From positions 186,001 to 250,000 of the forward strand of contig NZ_CP058558.1 of the NCBI RefSeq assembly GCF_018141165.1: 64,000 nucleotides of DNA. Reading direction: 5' to 3'. Made by a program: the position numbers and the translations under genes. The notes beneath the pieces were generated by a model, which was not told the DNA's origin, ran no database searches, and worked only from the letters and a program-made list of their open reading frames with translations. Shown piece by piece: positions 43,580-51,952 of the stretch; positions within the stretch are counted from its first letter, which is position 1, and each line of letters opens with the position of its first letter. This DNA is from Alkaliphilus sp. B6464 (lineage in GTDB: Bacteria > Bacillota > Clostridia > Peptostreptococcales > Natronincolaceae).

Positions 43580-43609
43580 TTTATAATTTATGACTTGCAT
43601 GTATGTCAA
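43580..43609 (-). promoter_or_regulatory. Strong promoter of the locus 2 pilins
   Basis: TTGACA (43609-43604), 18-bp spacer, TATAAA (43585-43580), preceded by TACT as at the locus 1 pilin promoter. Confidence 0.75.
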
Positions 43610-43809
43610 GTATTTTTTTCAGCAAACCATAAATTATGTAATAGGAGTCTATCTACACAATTTTGGATCATAATTCCATACTTTAAACAAAATAATTACA
43701 ATCCCCATATATGAAAATGTATATCACCGGTGAGCAATAATTTTTCTTTTATTTTTTATATTGACTACCCCGTTTATTCCATATGCATCTCTTTAACAGT
43801 ACTTCTTAT

Positions 43810-43875
43810 ATATATTTAGAAAGAAGGTTTCCTTAAAGGATATATCTCCTACGGAATATCCTTCTTCCAAATTTT
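43810..43875 (-). other. Structured trailer or leader between TadC and pilins (locus 2)
   Basis: The 387-nt gap holds no ORF. On minus, AGAAGG and CCTTCT can pair around an inner GGATAT/ATATCC stem, giving a multi-arm fold with no T-tract. It may end or process the machine transcript, or be an RNA element. I match no known riboswitch class. Confidence 0.35.
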
Positions 43876-43927
43876 CATTTATATTTTATCTATACATTTA
43901 AGAAATTCAAATAATAAGACATGTTTT

Positions 43928-44863
43928 TTACATTTTGAAGATGTCGGAAACACCAGAACTCGCAAGATTCAATAGGGGCAATATTACTATTATAAATATA
44001 TTTACTACCATAAGCCCCATAGCGATACCTAAGTATAAATCAAACATTTCTGTTTCTTTTCTCAATTCATTGATAACCTTTTTTTCTATCATCTCTTTTT
44101 CGTTAGTAAGAACATCATCATAAATACCACTGTAATAACATTGCCTCATTTTTATTTCAAGTTCTTCTGACTCTGGAAAACCAAGCCTATCAATGAATTC
44201 TTTCACAGTACCCTCAAAATCTTTAGACAGAGAATAAGAAACATTAAACCTTACAACTTCTTCTTGTAAATCTCCCTTTAAAAGTTTCGGGATAGTATCT
44301 AATATATCTTCAAATACAAGCCCTGCTTTTGTATAATTATCAAAACTTGATAAAAATAAAGGAAGTTCATCCTTTATACTCCTAACTCTCTTTTTCTTTC
44401 CCAATTCTAGTAAAAAGTCCGTTAGCAAGAATCCTAACATTGTTGTCATTATAGTAACAAGAATAGAATAATTCAAATTATTAACATTAAAAAGTTGTAT
44501 CCCCAAAATAAAACCTGCAAGAGTAAACAATCCCCGATAGAATACATACAATTCAACAGTTTTAATCCCAAGCACATATCCACTATGAATAAATTTCATA
44601 TTCAAACTTTCATTATTAAAAGAATCTATTATTTTATTTATAAAGAAATATCTATTCTTTCTTTTTCTACTAATTGTAATGTTCTTCTTTCTTAACTTGT
44701 TTTCAATCATTACCTGATTAATTAAATTAAATAAAAAGAAAAACACTGTGATAGATAAAATAGCACTACAGATTACAAGCAACGTTTTAAATTCCACACT
44801 AAAATAGTGAAAATTAATTACTTTTGAGGTGTCTTGAAAAAGTGACAATATTTTATTTCCCAT
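43928..44863 (-). CDS. tadC: TadC-type pilus membrane protein (locus 2)
   Basis: 311 residues, ATG 44863 behind AAGGGGGTG. T2SSF-like core with membrane helices near 25-47, 105-150 and 280-305; weaker GspF consensus than locus 1. Last gene of the machine operon. Confidence 0.65.
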   Translation of the reverse strand: MGNKILSLFQDTSKVINFHYFSVEFKTLLVICSAILSITVFFFLFNLINQVMIENKLRKKNITISRKRKNRYFFINKIIDSFNNESLNMKFIHSGYVLGIKTVELYVFYRGLFTLAGFILGIQLFNVNNLNYSILVTIMTTMLGFLLTDFLLELGKKKRVRSIKDELPLFLSSFDNYTKAGLVFEDILDTIPKLLKGDLQEEVVRFNVSYSLSKDFEGTVKEFIDRLGFPESEELEIKMRQCYYSGIYDDVLTNEKEMIEKKVINELRKETEMFDLYLGIAMGLMVVNIFIIVILPLLNLASSGVSDIFKM

Positions 44864-44877
44864 AGCATTACACCCCC

Positions 44878-45885
44878 TTATTTATTGTTTGTCCCTATTT
44901 TAGTTGCTTTAAATGCGATAAATAAACTTAATAGGGTATTTATTAATGCAATTAGCATATACTTATCGAATGAAGAAGATTTAAGTTCCACAATTACCTC
45001 TGGCATAATTCTGCTTATTATATATACAATCACTAAATTTGATATTACTGCCAAATATACTCCTATAACATTAGATAAATTTTCTTTCTTTCTTCTATCT
45101 TCCTCAATCTCTCTTGCTAGATACTCTTTTTGTAAACTACCTAGTGTAACAATTACATTTCCACCTTTAAAAAGATGAACTTCTAAACAGTCTACAAGTC
45201 TAGTAAAGCGATAGTCGAGAATTTTTCCTCTTAGATTATCAAAACATTTCTCAATTTTTAATCCAGAATCATATTCATCTATGAATTCTTCCAGATATAT
45301 TTTCATAGGCTCTTTAACCTTTTGTGATGATCGTTTAATCATTTGGTACACGTCACCATTGGTTAATTTTGCATTGTTTGTCATAATGGGTATAAGACTT
45401 AGGATTTGACCTTTCAATTCTCTTGCTTTAAATGAAGCAATAACTTCTAGTATTACATATGGTAAAAAGCCTATCCCAATCCCTGCTGCAAATGAAGTTA
45501 CGTAACTATTGGTTAAATCTATGAATAAATAAAATCCAAAGAAAAACGATAGGATAGTTAGTAATAGAAATATCCAAAAGTTAAATTTTAAATAATATTT
45601 TACTTGTGATCTTGCTAAGAGCAAATCTATATGTTCATAAAATGTTCTCGTTGTATCATTTTTTTTAATACTTTTCATGGCATCTTCATGAATTGAATCA
45701 TTCATTCTATGAATCTTGGCAACAATCCCTTTACTATCTTTTAGCCTGTAAATAATAAAAATTGAGCATATTATCATAATGAAAATTGATACGGCCAAGA
45801 CACCATAGACTGTTTTCATAAATAACGGATTATCTAATGGAAGATTAGATATAATTCTATGATAAAAACTAGCAAAATTAATCAT
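44878..45885 (-). CDS. tadB: TadB-type pilus membrane protein (locus 2)
   Basis: 335 residues; ATG 45885 behind GGGGGG. Membrane helices 24-46, 105-140 and a C-terminal pair, with a GspF-type cytoplasmic region (YDSGLKIEKCFDNLRGKI). 14 nt before the next gene. Confidence 0.7.
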   Translation of the reverse strand: MINFASFYHRIISNLPLDNPLFMKTVYGVLAVSIFIMIICSIFIIYRLKDSKGIVAKIHRMNDSIHEDAMKSIKKNDTTRTFYEHIDLLLARSQVKYYLKFNFWIFLLLTILSFFFGFYLFIDLTNSYVTSFAAGIGIGFLPYVILEVIASFKARELKGQILSLIPIMTNNAKLTNGDVYQMIKRSSQKVKEPMKIYLEEFIDEYDSGLKIEKCFDNLRGKILDYRFTRLVDCLEVHLFKGGNVIVTLGSLQKEYLAREIEEDRRKKENLSNVIGVYLAVISNLVIVYIISRIMPEVIVELKSSSFDKYMLIALINTLLSLFIAFKATKIGTNNK

Positions 45886-45896
45886 TTTTATCCCCC

Positions 45897-47219
45897 CTAC
45901 TTCATCATTTCTTCAGGGACCTGCGAAACTAAACCTGTTCTCCTGATACGGTCTTTCATTTTAAATGAATAAGAATTTAATTTATTTTCAAAATGCCCAA
46001 ACAAGTTGTTTGCATCCTCACCCTCAATTACAAATTTATGAATTGGATGATAAACTAATTTTTCTTTTTCATAATCGTAATAAATCTCAACCATTTCAAC
46101 TACTTTTCTTTTTTCCATATACACAATCATATCAATTGTTCTGCCAATGTATTCTTCTATTTCTTTTCTTTCAGTTCCCAACTTACCACTTGCTTTAATT
46201 TGAAAAATTAATTGATTTACAACATCCTGTGCAGAGTTAGCGTGTATAGACGATGCTCCACAGTTGAATCCTGTATTGAATATGTCTAATAGTTCTACTG
46301 CTTCAGGTCCACGAACCTCTCCCACTACTGGATGTTGTGCATTTGTTCTTCTAAAGTTTCTTACTAAATCTGCAAGTGTAATATTAAGTCCTTCTTCTGT
46401 AGTAGATTTAGTAGTTCTTTGATATATGGTATTAGGATTAGTCGTTTTAAGTTCAGGAGTATCTTCCATAATTACCGTCCTTTTAAGGATGTAATTTAGA
46501 TAACTATTTAGGAAAGTTGTCTTGCCTGATTCTAATTGTCCTCCAAATATAACTCTTGAACCTACTAAAGACATGAGATGAAAAGTATCATACATTTCTT
46601 TTGAAATATTTCCTTGCTCAAGAATGTGTTCCATAGGGAAATGTTTACGCCCTTTTCTTATTACTAATGAAGGTGAATACGTGTTTACTGGAGAAATAGT
46701 TATGTTAATACGAACTCCATAATTATTATCAGTACCATCTACTTGTGGGGAAGAATCATTTAACTTTTCTCCACAAAATGCTGACACTTTGTAGAGAAAC
46801 TGTTTATAAGCATTTCTATCTCTAAATTTATCATCAACACGAATATCCGTTTGATTCTTTCTTATATAAATAACATCAAAATCATTTACCATAATGTCGT
46901 TTACTTCTGGATCATCAATATATTTTTGAAGTATTGAATAACCAAATACCTCGTCTACTACTCTTTTAATGATATCTTCTCTCGAAATGCCCTCCATTAA
47001 AATATTTTCTTCATCTATAATATCTATAATTTTAGATCTAAGAACTTCTTTTTTAATATGGCTATCCTTGATTTGCTTAATAATATCAGAGTGCTTTGAA
47101 ACCACATTGCCAGTTATTTTTTCAATAAGTTCATTTAATTGATCTACTGTTAATTTCCTAGTTTCTTCTCTCATCAAATTTACATTGTAAGAAGCCTTTA
47201 AAAAATTGATTGTACCCAT
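45897..47219 (-). CDS. cpaF: CpaF/TadA-type secretion ATPase (locus 2)
   Basis: 440 residues, ATG 47219 behind GGGAGGGG. Walker A GGQLESGKTTFL (about 224-235), Asp box EDTPEL, Walker B-like VGEVRGPEAVEL and His box GASSIHANS, with the classical CpaF N-terminal SILQKYIDDPEVNDIMVND. Closer to canonical CpaF than the locus 1 enzyme. Confidence 0.9.
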   Translation of the reverse strand: MGTINFLKASYNVNLMREETRKLTVDQLNELIEKITGNVVSKHSDIIKQIKDSHIKKEVLRSKIIDIIDEENILMEGISREDIIKRVVDEVFGYSILQKYIDDPEVNDIMVNDFDVIYIRKNQTDIRVDDKFRDRNAYKQFLYKVSAFCGEKLNDSSPQVDGTDNNYGVRINITISPVNTYSPSLVIRKGRKHFPMEHILEQGNISKEMYDTFHLMSLVGSRVIFGGQLESGKTTFLNSYLNYILKRTVIMEDTPELKTTNPNTIYQRTTKSTTEEGLNITLADLVRNFRRTNAQHPVVGEVRGPEAVELLDIFNTGFNCGASSIHANSAQDVVNQLIFQIKASGKLGTERKEIEEYIGRTIDMIVYMEKRKVVEMVEIYYDYEKEKLVYHPIHKFVIEGEDANNLFGHFENKLNSYSFKMKDRIRRTGLVSQVPEEMMK

Positions 47220-47234
47220 GTTAACCCCTCCCTC

Positions 47235-47987
47235 CTATATGCTAATGTCATTGATAAGTCTTTCTACTTCTTCAATAGATTTTCTCAAATCTCTAACCTT
47301 ATCTTTCAATACAAAAGGCTCACTCTTGTTTATAGAATCTTTTATCTTTTTGTTTTCTTGAATAAAATAAATATCATCTTTCCCGAATATATGTCTGATT
47401 TCTCTTTTGGTAATAAGAGATGCATCAAACTGATTAATCAAGATCTCTAGTTTAGATTCAGAAATATTTAATTTTGCTTTAAGAACCTTCTCTATATATG
47501 TGTCAATGTTTCTTAGCGATGTATATTGAGGCTCCCCAACTATAATTACCTTGTCCGCATTTGTTAAAGATACAAACGTTGCATCTACATTCAATGAACT
47601 ATTTATATCTATGTAGATATAGTCAAACCCCATTTGCTTTAAATATTCAATAATTAACACAAAATGTTTTACCTCGAATTTATCAAAATAGTTAATATCA
47701 TAAAGACCGGTTAAAATTCTTAAATTTTTATTTTTACCGTAAACAAACATGTAATTATCAATATTCTCAAAGGTAATATCATTTCTTAAAAAATAGTCAA
47801 GCATGTTTTTTAAGTCCTTACTAGTAAGCCCCAAATGCAAGTCAATATCAGGATTAAACAAGTTTAAATCTAATAATGCTACTTTTTTATCAGGAAACAT
47901 TTCTGCTGTTTTTAAGGCCATATTAGTTGACATTGTGGTTTTTCCTACCCCTCCGTCTACTGACCAGAAAGCAATTACTTTTGACAT
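47235..47987 (-). CDS. cpaE: CpaE/ParA-like ATPase (locus 2), intact Walker A
   Basis: 250 residues from ATG 47987 (AAAGAGGTGGTG upstream). WSVDGGVGKTTMSTNMAL: deviant Walker A with the catalytic Lys kept, and VALLDLNLFNPDIDLHL. Probably positions the pilus machine. First gene of the operon. Confidence 0.85.
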   Translation of the reverse strand: MSKVIAFWSVDGGVGKTTMSTNMALKTAEMFPDKKVALLDLNLFNPDIDLHLGLTSKDLKNMLDYFLRNDITFENIDNYMFVYGKNKNLRILTGLYDINYFDKFEVKHFVLIIEYLKQMGFDYIYIDINSSLNVDATFVSLTNADKVIIVGEPQYTSLRNIDTYIEKVLKAKLNISESKLEILINQFDASLITKREIRHIFGKDDIYFIQENKKIKDSINKSEPFVLKDKVRDLRKSIEEVERLINDISI

Positions 47988-48046
47988 ATATATCACCACC
48001 TCTTTTTATTTTGTTTCATAAATTTTTCATGGCAAAATTTTAGTGT

Positions 48047-48075
48047 ATTTTAATTAATAAAATATAACTTCTCAA
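48047..48075 (-). promoter_or_regulatory. Promoter of Tad locus 2
   Basis: TTGAGA (48075-48070), 17-bp spacer, TAAAAT (48052-48047). Confidence 0.65.
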
Positions 48076-48112
48076 GTTTTAACCTCGTTTTTTTATGGAA
48101 AATAAAAAAAAT

Positions 48113-48147
48113 AAGAGGAATACTTAGATAAGTAAACCTCTTTTTAT
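48113..48147 (-). terminator. Terminator of ssb
   Basis: AAGAGG/CCTCTT outer stem with an inner TACTTA/TAAGTA stem; on minus TTTTTTTTATTT follows. Confidence 0.8.
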
Positions 48148-48187
48148 ACTTTTATTTTTAATTATGCTTATTATAATAATTTGTTGA

Positions 48188-48499
48188 TTACTCAAGATCT
48201 TCTGATTTCATAGATTTATGACCTAATCTTACATTGATACCTTCTACATCAGAGAAGAATTTATCATCAGTTTTTCTTGAAGTCATCTTTGCATCTACTT
48301 CGATTTGCTGTCCTACACTAGCATTTTCTACTACATAGTCAGCAAGTTTTCCCCTTGTCTTTACAGGCACTAAGTCTGTATCATGTTTTCTTCTCTTAGT
48401 ATTATATTCTCCAATGGCTACCATATTAAAGATTACAATACCCTCCGCTACCTGCTTTGGTTCTGTTGCAATTGATCCTGATAACATAACTTTATTCAT
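48188..48499 (-). CDS. ssb: Single-stranded DNA-binding-like protein
   Basis: 103 residues, ATG 48499 behind AAAGGATGA. OB fold: MNKVMLSGSIATEPK, then LVPVKTRGKLADYVVENASV and GQQIEVDAKMTS. It matches SSB strand order but lacks the acidic C-terminal tip that recruits partners, and is shorter than cellular SSB (about 150 to 170). Probably plasmid or phage type. Own promoter. Confidence 0.75.
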   Translation of the reverse strand: MNKVMLSGSIATEPKQVAEGIVIFNMVAIGEYNTKRRKHDTDLVPVKTRGKLADYVVENASVGQQIEVDAKMTSRKTDDKFFSDVEGINVRLGHKSMKSEDLE

Positions 48500-48556
48500 T
48501 AAACATCATCCTTTCTATGCTTTTTATGCTTTTATTTTTTATTTTAGTCGAATAGC

Positions 48557-48584
48557 ATTATATCCATCTTCAAAGCAAAGTCAA
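48557..48584 (-). promoter_or_regulatory. Promoter of ssb
   Basis: TTGACT (48584-48579), 16-bp spacer, TATAAT (48562-48557). Confidence 0.7.
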
Positions 48585-48710
48585 ATTTAAAATAAATATT
48601 ATTTTATTTTTTTCTTTATTAAATTTTTAAAATTTAATAAGACAACTTGACTCCTGATTCTTTTTAAAATTATATTGATCACATACCAAAAATCAATTAA
48701 TGAGATGGAT

Positions 48711-49322
48711 TTATTTAAAGTTTTTGCTATCGTATTCACCCGGAAAAACAGATGTAATTAAATCAAACATTGATAGATAAAGAACATTGAGTACAATTTT
48801 TAATTTATATTCTTTTAGTATTTCAGGAGTAAGTTTTTTAGGAATATCTTCCTTTGAGAATCCTAGTACATCAAAACATAAATATTCAACACAATGTTTT
48901 ACTCGTTCTTCTCCCTTTTTACCTTGAATAAAATAATTCTTTGGAAAATTTTTAACCCTTTCATCCAATACTTTTCTATACATTCTTACGGTTAAATCTT
49001 TTGGGGTAGGCTCGGGTATTTCCCCTTTGTAAGCGAAATAAATAAGGTGACTGACATCATTTTTATCTAATTCGACTGGTTTTTCCACATATTTAAGTAG
49101 ACAATCTAATTTATATTTTTTTAATAATTTCAAATCTAACTGGTCTAGTGCATCCTCTGGAGTAAGTCCTAATCTTTCCTCAACTAGATGTTTGATTAAT
49201 TGCACTACTCTTTTTTTTCTGTATCTCTGTTCAAAAAAGTATGGACTAAAAGTTTTAATTTCTCCACTTAACACTTTCTCATAAGTATCAATAGTAAAGT
49301 TAAATGGCTGCTGTATTGTCAT
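48711..49322 (-). CDS. DUF4046-family protein with two repeats
   Basis: 203 residues from ATG 49322; an ATG 6 nt earlier is too close to GGGGGG. Two similar about 70-residue units: YEKVLSGEIKTFSPYFFEQ and YRKVLDERVKNFPKNYFIQG, each followed by a helical LGxxxED..DxLxLKxLKKYKL-like end. I recognise this as DUF4046, of unknown function in Firmicutes. Soluble. It lies among DNA-processing genes. Confidence 0.6.
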   Translation of the reverse strand: MTIQQPFNFTIDTYEKVLSGEIKTFSPYFFEQRYRKKRVVQLIKHLVEERLGLTPEDALDQLDLKLLKKYKLDCLLKYVEKPVELDKNDVSHLIYFAYKGEIPEPTPKDLTVRMYRKVLDERVKNFPKNYFIQGKKGEERVKHCVEYLCFDVLGFSKEDIPKKLTPEILKEYKLKIVLNVLYLSMFDLITSVFPGEYDSKNFK

Positions 49323-49416
49323 ATGCATTTCCCCCCTTTTTTCATTTGGTATGTAAGGTATTTTTAAAATACATGCTTAATAATCCAAATTTAAAAGGCG
49401 TATAAGGAAATGAAAA

Positions 49417-49458
49417 AAGAATAGAACTATGATTTATGGTATAGTTTCTATTCTTTAA
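49417..49458 (-). terminator. Terminator of the zinc-finger gene
   Basis: On minus AGAATAGAA..CTAT pairs with ATAG..TTCTATTCT (one bulge), followed by TTTTTTC. Confidence 0.75.
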
Positions 49459-49525
49459 TTTTAATTCTAAAGAATTATACATATAATAATTTCAAATGTC
49501 TATTTTTGAACTGATTTTTTGAAAA

Positions 49526-49801
49526 TTATTTAGAAAAGTCCATTCTAACCTTGCCATCTTCAAGTTTTAAATTCACCTTAATGCTTATAGGCTTATTGGT
49601 TTTCCCGTTTTCAATCAACTGCTTAATAACTTCATCGGACAATTTTGTATCGAAATATGCAGTAGGTACTGAATACTTGCAACCTTTTTCTTTAAAGTTA
49701 GAACACCCTATAAATTCTAATTCTTTGTCGTCCTTAATATATCTAATCCTGCGAAGTTCTCCTTCACATTTGGGACATTTACAAATTACATTATCAGCCA
49801 T
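49526..49801 (-). CDS. Stand-alone topoisomerase-type zinc-ribbon protein
   Basis: 91 residues from ATG 49801 (AAGGAGTGG upstream). CPKCEGELRR...FIGCSNFKEKGCKYSVP is the C4 zinc finger found at the ends of type IA topoisomerases, and the DFSK end resembles the VTLDFN end of TopB at 51951. It could act as an accessory finger for that enzyme. Confidence 0.65.
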   Translation of the reverse strand: MADNVICKCPKCEGELRRIRYIKDDKELEFIGCSNFKEKGCKYSVPTAYFDTKLSDEVIKQLIENGKTNKPISIKVNLKLEDGKVRMDFSK

Positions 49802-49926
49802 AACAATCCACTCCTTTATATTAAAAAATTTAATAATCATTTGATTACTAGATGCTTTTTAATATATAATACTTTTTCGTGTCAAGTTTATTGATAAATT
49901 AACCTAATTTAAAATCAAAACAAACT

Positions 49927-49943
49927 ATTGTGTTATGTTAAAT
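49927..49943 (+). promoter_or_regulatory. Copy 5 of the TGTGTTATGTT element
   Basis: ATTGTGTTATGTTAAAT, only 15 nt before the ATG at 49959. If TATGTT is the -10, the RNA would start almost at the ribosome site. Confidence 0.7.
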
Positions 49944-49958
49944 ACAGGAGGCGATATT

Positions 49959-50813
49959 ATGGATGATAAAAATAAAAAAACAGAAAACAATTTGCAAAAT
50001 GAACAGTTTTTAAATATTAATGACATTACTCTGGTATCATATAAAAATCCTAATCGAAGGAGATATACCCTTATTATTATTTTAATTTTATTCATGGCCT
50101 TACTTACTACATATGGTTTTCTACATATAAAGTACATTTCACCTATTAATACATCATTAAAAGTTGGAAATATTAAAGTTACAAATAATGAGTATGACAT
50201 GATATTAGAAAAAATGGAAAATGAAAATGTAGATGATAAAATAATGCTTACAAATAAATACTTTACTGATATTATTATTCTTTCAGAAAAAGCAAAAGAG
50301 TTAGGTATCACAGTAACAGATGAAGAATTTAGGACTCAAAATCAGATTAATGATATATATAATGAAAGGGCTGCTCTTGTTAAAAAGTTAGAAAAACATC
50401 TTGAAATTAATGCAGAAATAACTGATGAAATGATAGAGGAATATTACGAAAAGACAAAAAATGTTTATTATGTAGATGAAAGTAATTATGAATATTATGC
50501 TTTTGTATCTGATAATCCTTTTCCTGAAAATATGAATATAGAATTTGATAAATACAATAAATCTTCTGGAACCATAAAAGATCTATTAAAATATGGAATA
50601 GATCAGCCAGAATTAAATAAATGGTACACAATAGATACAGATGATAACAAGTATAGACAAATTTACATTGTGAATGGAAACACCATCTATCTTACCTTAA
50701 CTCAAGTAAAGGATAGCATTAAGGATTCATTATTTGTACAAAAAACTAAAGGTGTTATTCAACAATTTTTATTTGAAGGATATTCCAAATATGACATAGG
50801 TTATTATAGGTAA
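49959..50813 (+). CDS. Membrane-anchored SurA/PrsA-N-like protein
   Basis: 284 residues from ATG 49959 (CAGGAGG upstream; an ATG at 49935 is inside the 17-bp element). Cytoplasmic 1-35, one membrane helix (LIIILILFMALLTTYGFLHI), then a helical domain with KVGNIKVTNNEYDMIL and EITDEMIEEYYE typical of SurA_N/PrsA chaperones, but no PPIase signature. An extracytoplasmic chaperone role is inferred. Confidence 0.55.
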   Translation: MDDKNKKTENNLQNEQFLNINDITLVSYKNPNRRRYTLIIILILFMALLTTYGFLHIKYISPINTSLKVGNIKVTNNEYDMILEKMENENVDDKIMLTNKYFTDIIILSEKAKELGITVTDEEFRTQNQINDIYNERAALVKKLEKHLEINAEITDEMIEEYYEKTKNVYYVDESNYEYYAFVSDNPFPENMNIEFDKYNKSSGTIKDLLKYGIDQPELNKWYTIDTDDNKYRQIYIVNGNTIYLTLTQVKDSIKDSLFVQKTKGVIQQFLFEGYSKYDIGYYR

Positions 50814-50814
50814 C

Positions 50815-50846
50815 AAAAAACCTCTCAAATTGAGAGGCTTTTTTAC
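50815..50846. terminator. Bidirectional terminator
   Basis: AAAAAACCTCTCAA pairs with TTGAGAGGC..TTTTTT; serves the + gene and the small minus gene. Confidence 0.85.
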
Positions 50847-50989
50847 GCAACTTTTAAATTTCTCTTGTTTAATTCATTTATTAATACTTGATAGATTGTT
50901 TTTGTATTTAACCAATCCAAATTACTTTGTCTAGTTATTGATGTAATTTCCTGTTCATAATAATAACTAGCCATATCTATACTATACAT
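50843..50989 (-). CDS. Small unrecognised protein (48 aa)
   Basis: ATG 50989 behind AAAAAAGGAC, 48 residues (YSIDMASYYYEQEITSITRQ, ending NLKVA). The stop abuts the shared terminator, and it follows the hydrolase gene at 51037, so it could end that transcript. No family recognised. Confidence 0.45.
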   Translation of the reverse strand: MYSIDMASYYYEQEITSITRQSNLDWLNTKTIYQVLINELNKRNLKVA

Positions 50990-51036
50990 ATGATAATAGT
51001 CCTTTTTTACGACTTTCAAGTATTTGTTATGGTTTT

Positions 51037-51837
51037 TTATCCCGCTATTTCTTGGGCCGTTTCTTCTTTGATATTATTAAAGAAATTTAGACTTACTCGA
51101 TTAAACTCCTGTGGAGACTCGATATTACATACATGTCCGCATTTATTAATTATATGTATGTTTGCATTTTTGTCTTTTTTAATTTCATCTTTTATTATTG
51201 GTAAAAACATATAATCTTCACTTCCCATAATATAAAGTCTTTTATTGGTTTTGTTAAGTATTTTAGTATCTTCACTAATACCTATTTTTCTTAAAATCTT
51301 TATCCACTTAAAAAATTCAGTTCTTCCTAATTTATATGCCTCTCTTGTAAATACCTGCCTTGATACTCTGTGTCTTTTTTTAGGCATTATTATCCACGCA
51401 CAAAGTTTATAGAGACTCATGTACGGTAAAAAATATTTAATACTGTATCCTATTTCCATCAATATTCTTGAGTATAAAGTTATATTTGTTACAGCACCAC
51501 CTAATACCATGGATTTTACTCTTTCAGAAAAATTATTATTTATAGTGTTTATTATAATAGTACCAAGTGAAATACCCATAAAATGAGCCTTTTTTATCTT
51601 CAAATGATCCAACACTTTTACAACATCTTCACTTATAGTTTTAAATGAACATTCCGCCAAATCTTTTAATCCTAACTTAGTGTACCCATGGCCATGAAGA
51701 TCCACAAACAATAAATTATAATGCTTTTTAAAAAAAATAATCTGCTTATAAAATATAGAATAGTTTCCACCCATTCCATGCACAAAAACTATCCAATCTT
51801 TTGCATTGTTATTTTCATATATTTGATAATGTAACAT
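51037..51837 (-). CDS. Alpha/beta hydrolase
   Basis: 266 residues, ATG 51837 behind GAAGGGAGTG. HGMGG oxyanion loop, nucleophile elbow GISLG (Ser near residue 93), acid in YIMGSEDYMF and His in CGHVCN. Substrate unknown. Own TTGAAA/TATAAT promoter. Confidence 0.85.
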   Translation of the reverse strand: MLHYQIYENNNAKDWIVFVHGMGGNYSIFYKQIIFFKKHYNLLFVDLHGHGYTKLGLKDLAECSFKTISEDVVKVLDHLKIKKAHFMGISLGTIIINTINNNFSERVKSMVLGGAVTNITLYSRILMEIGYSIKYFLPYMSLYKLCAWIIMPKKRHRVSRQVFTREAYKLGRTEFFKWIKILRKIGISEDTKILNKTNKRLYIMGSEDYMFLPIIKDEIKKDKNANIHIINKCGHVCNIESPQEFNRVSLNFFNNIKEETAQEIAG

Positions 51838-51872
51838 AACATCTCACTCCCTTCAGGTTTTTAAGTTAAGTG

Positions 51873-51901
51873 ATTATAAAAATTTACTTTTTATATTTCA
51901 A
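51873..51901 (-). promoter_or_regulatory. Promoter of the hydrolase gene
   Basis: TTGAAA (51901-51896), 17-bp spacer, TATAAT (51878-51873). Confidence 0.65.
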
Positions 51902-51927
51902 CTTTTTTTGCTATGTAATAAAAACAA

Positions 51928-51952
51928 GTAGGCTGATTAGCCTACTTCTTTT
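51928..51952 (-). terminator. Terminator of topB
   Basis: AAGTAGGCT/AGCCTACTT stem, loop GATT, followed on minus by GTTTTTATT. Confidence 0.85.

Noticed and set aside
43380-43586. Plus-strand ORF opposite the locus 2 pilin
   Set aside because: Shadow of the pilin gene; several similar + frames across 14-63 kb were dropped for the same reason.
43670-43927. A cyclic-di-GMP or preQ1 riboswitch in the locus 2 spacer
   Set aside because: I could not find the conserved core of any class I know; only generic stems.
46695-46712. GTTATGTTAA inside cpaF, and a similar hit at 38461 inside doc
   Set aside because: Both lie in coding sequence, lack the full 11-bp core and point the wrong way; chance matches.
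51827-51841. TGTTATGTTA near the hydrolase start as another copy of the 17-bp element
   Set aside because: The match lies on the start codon and lacks the GTG lead and the A-run; the gene has a normal promoter just upstream.
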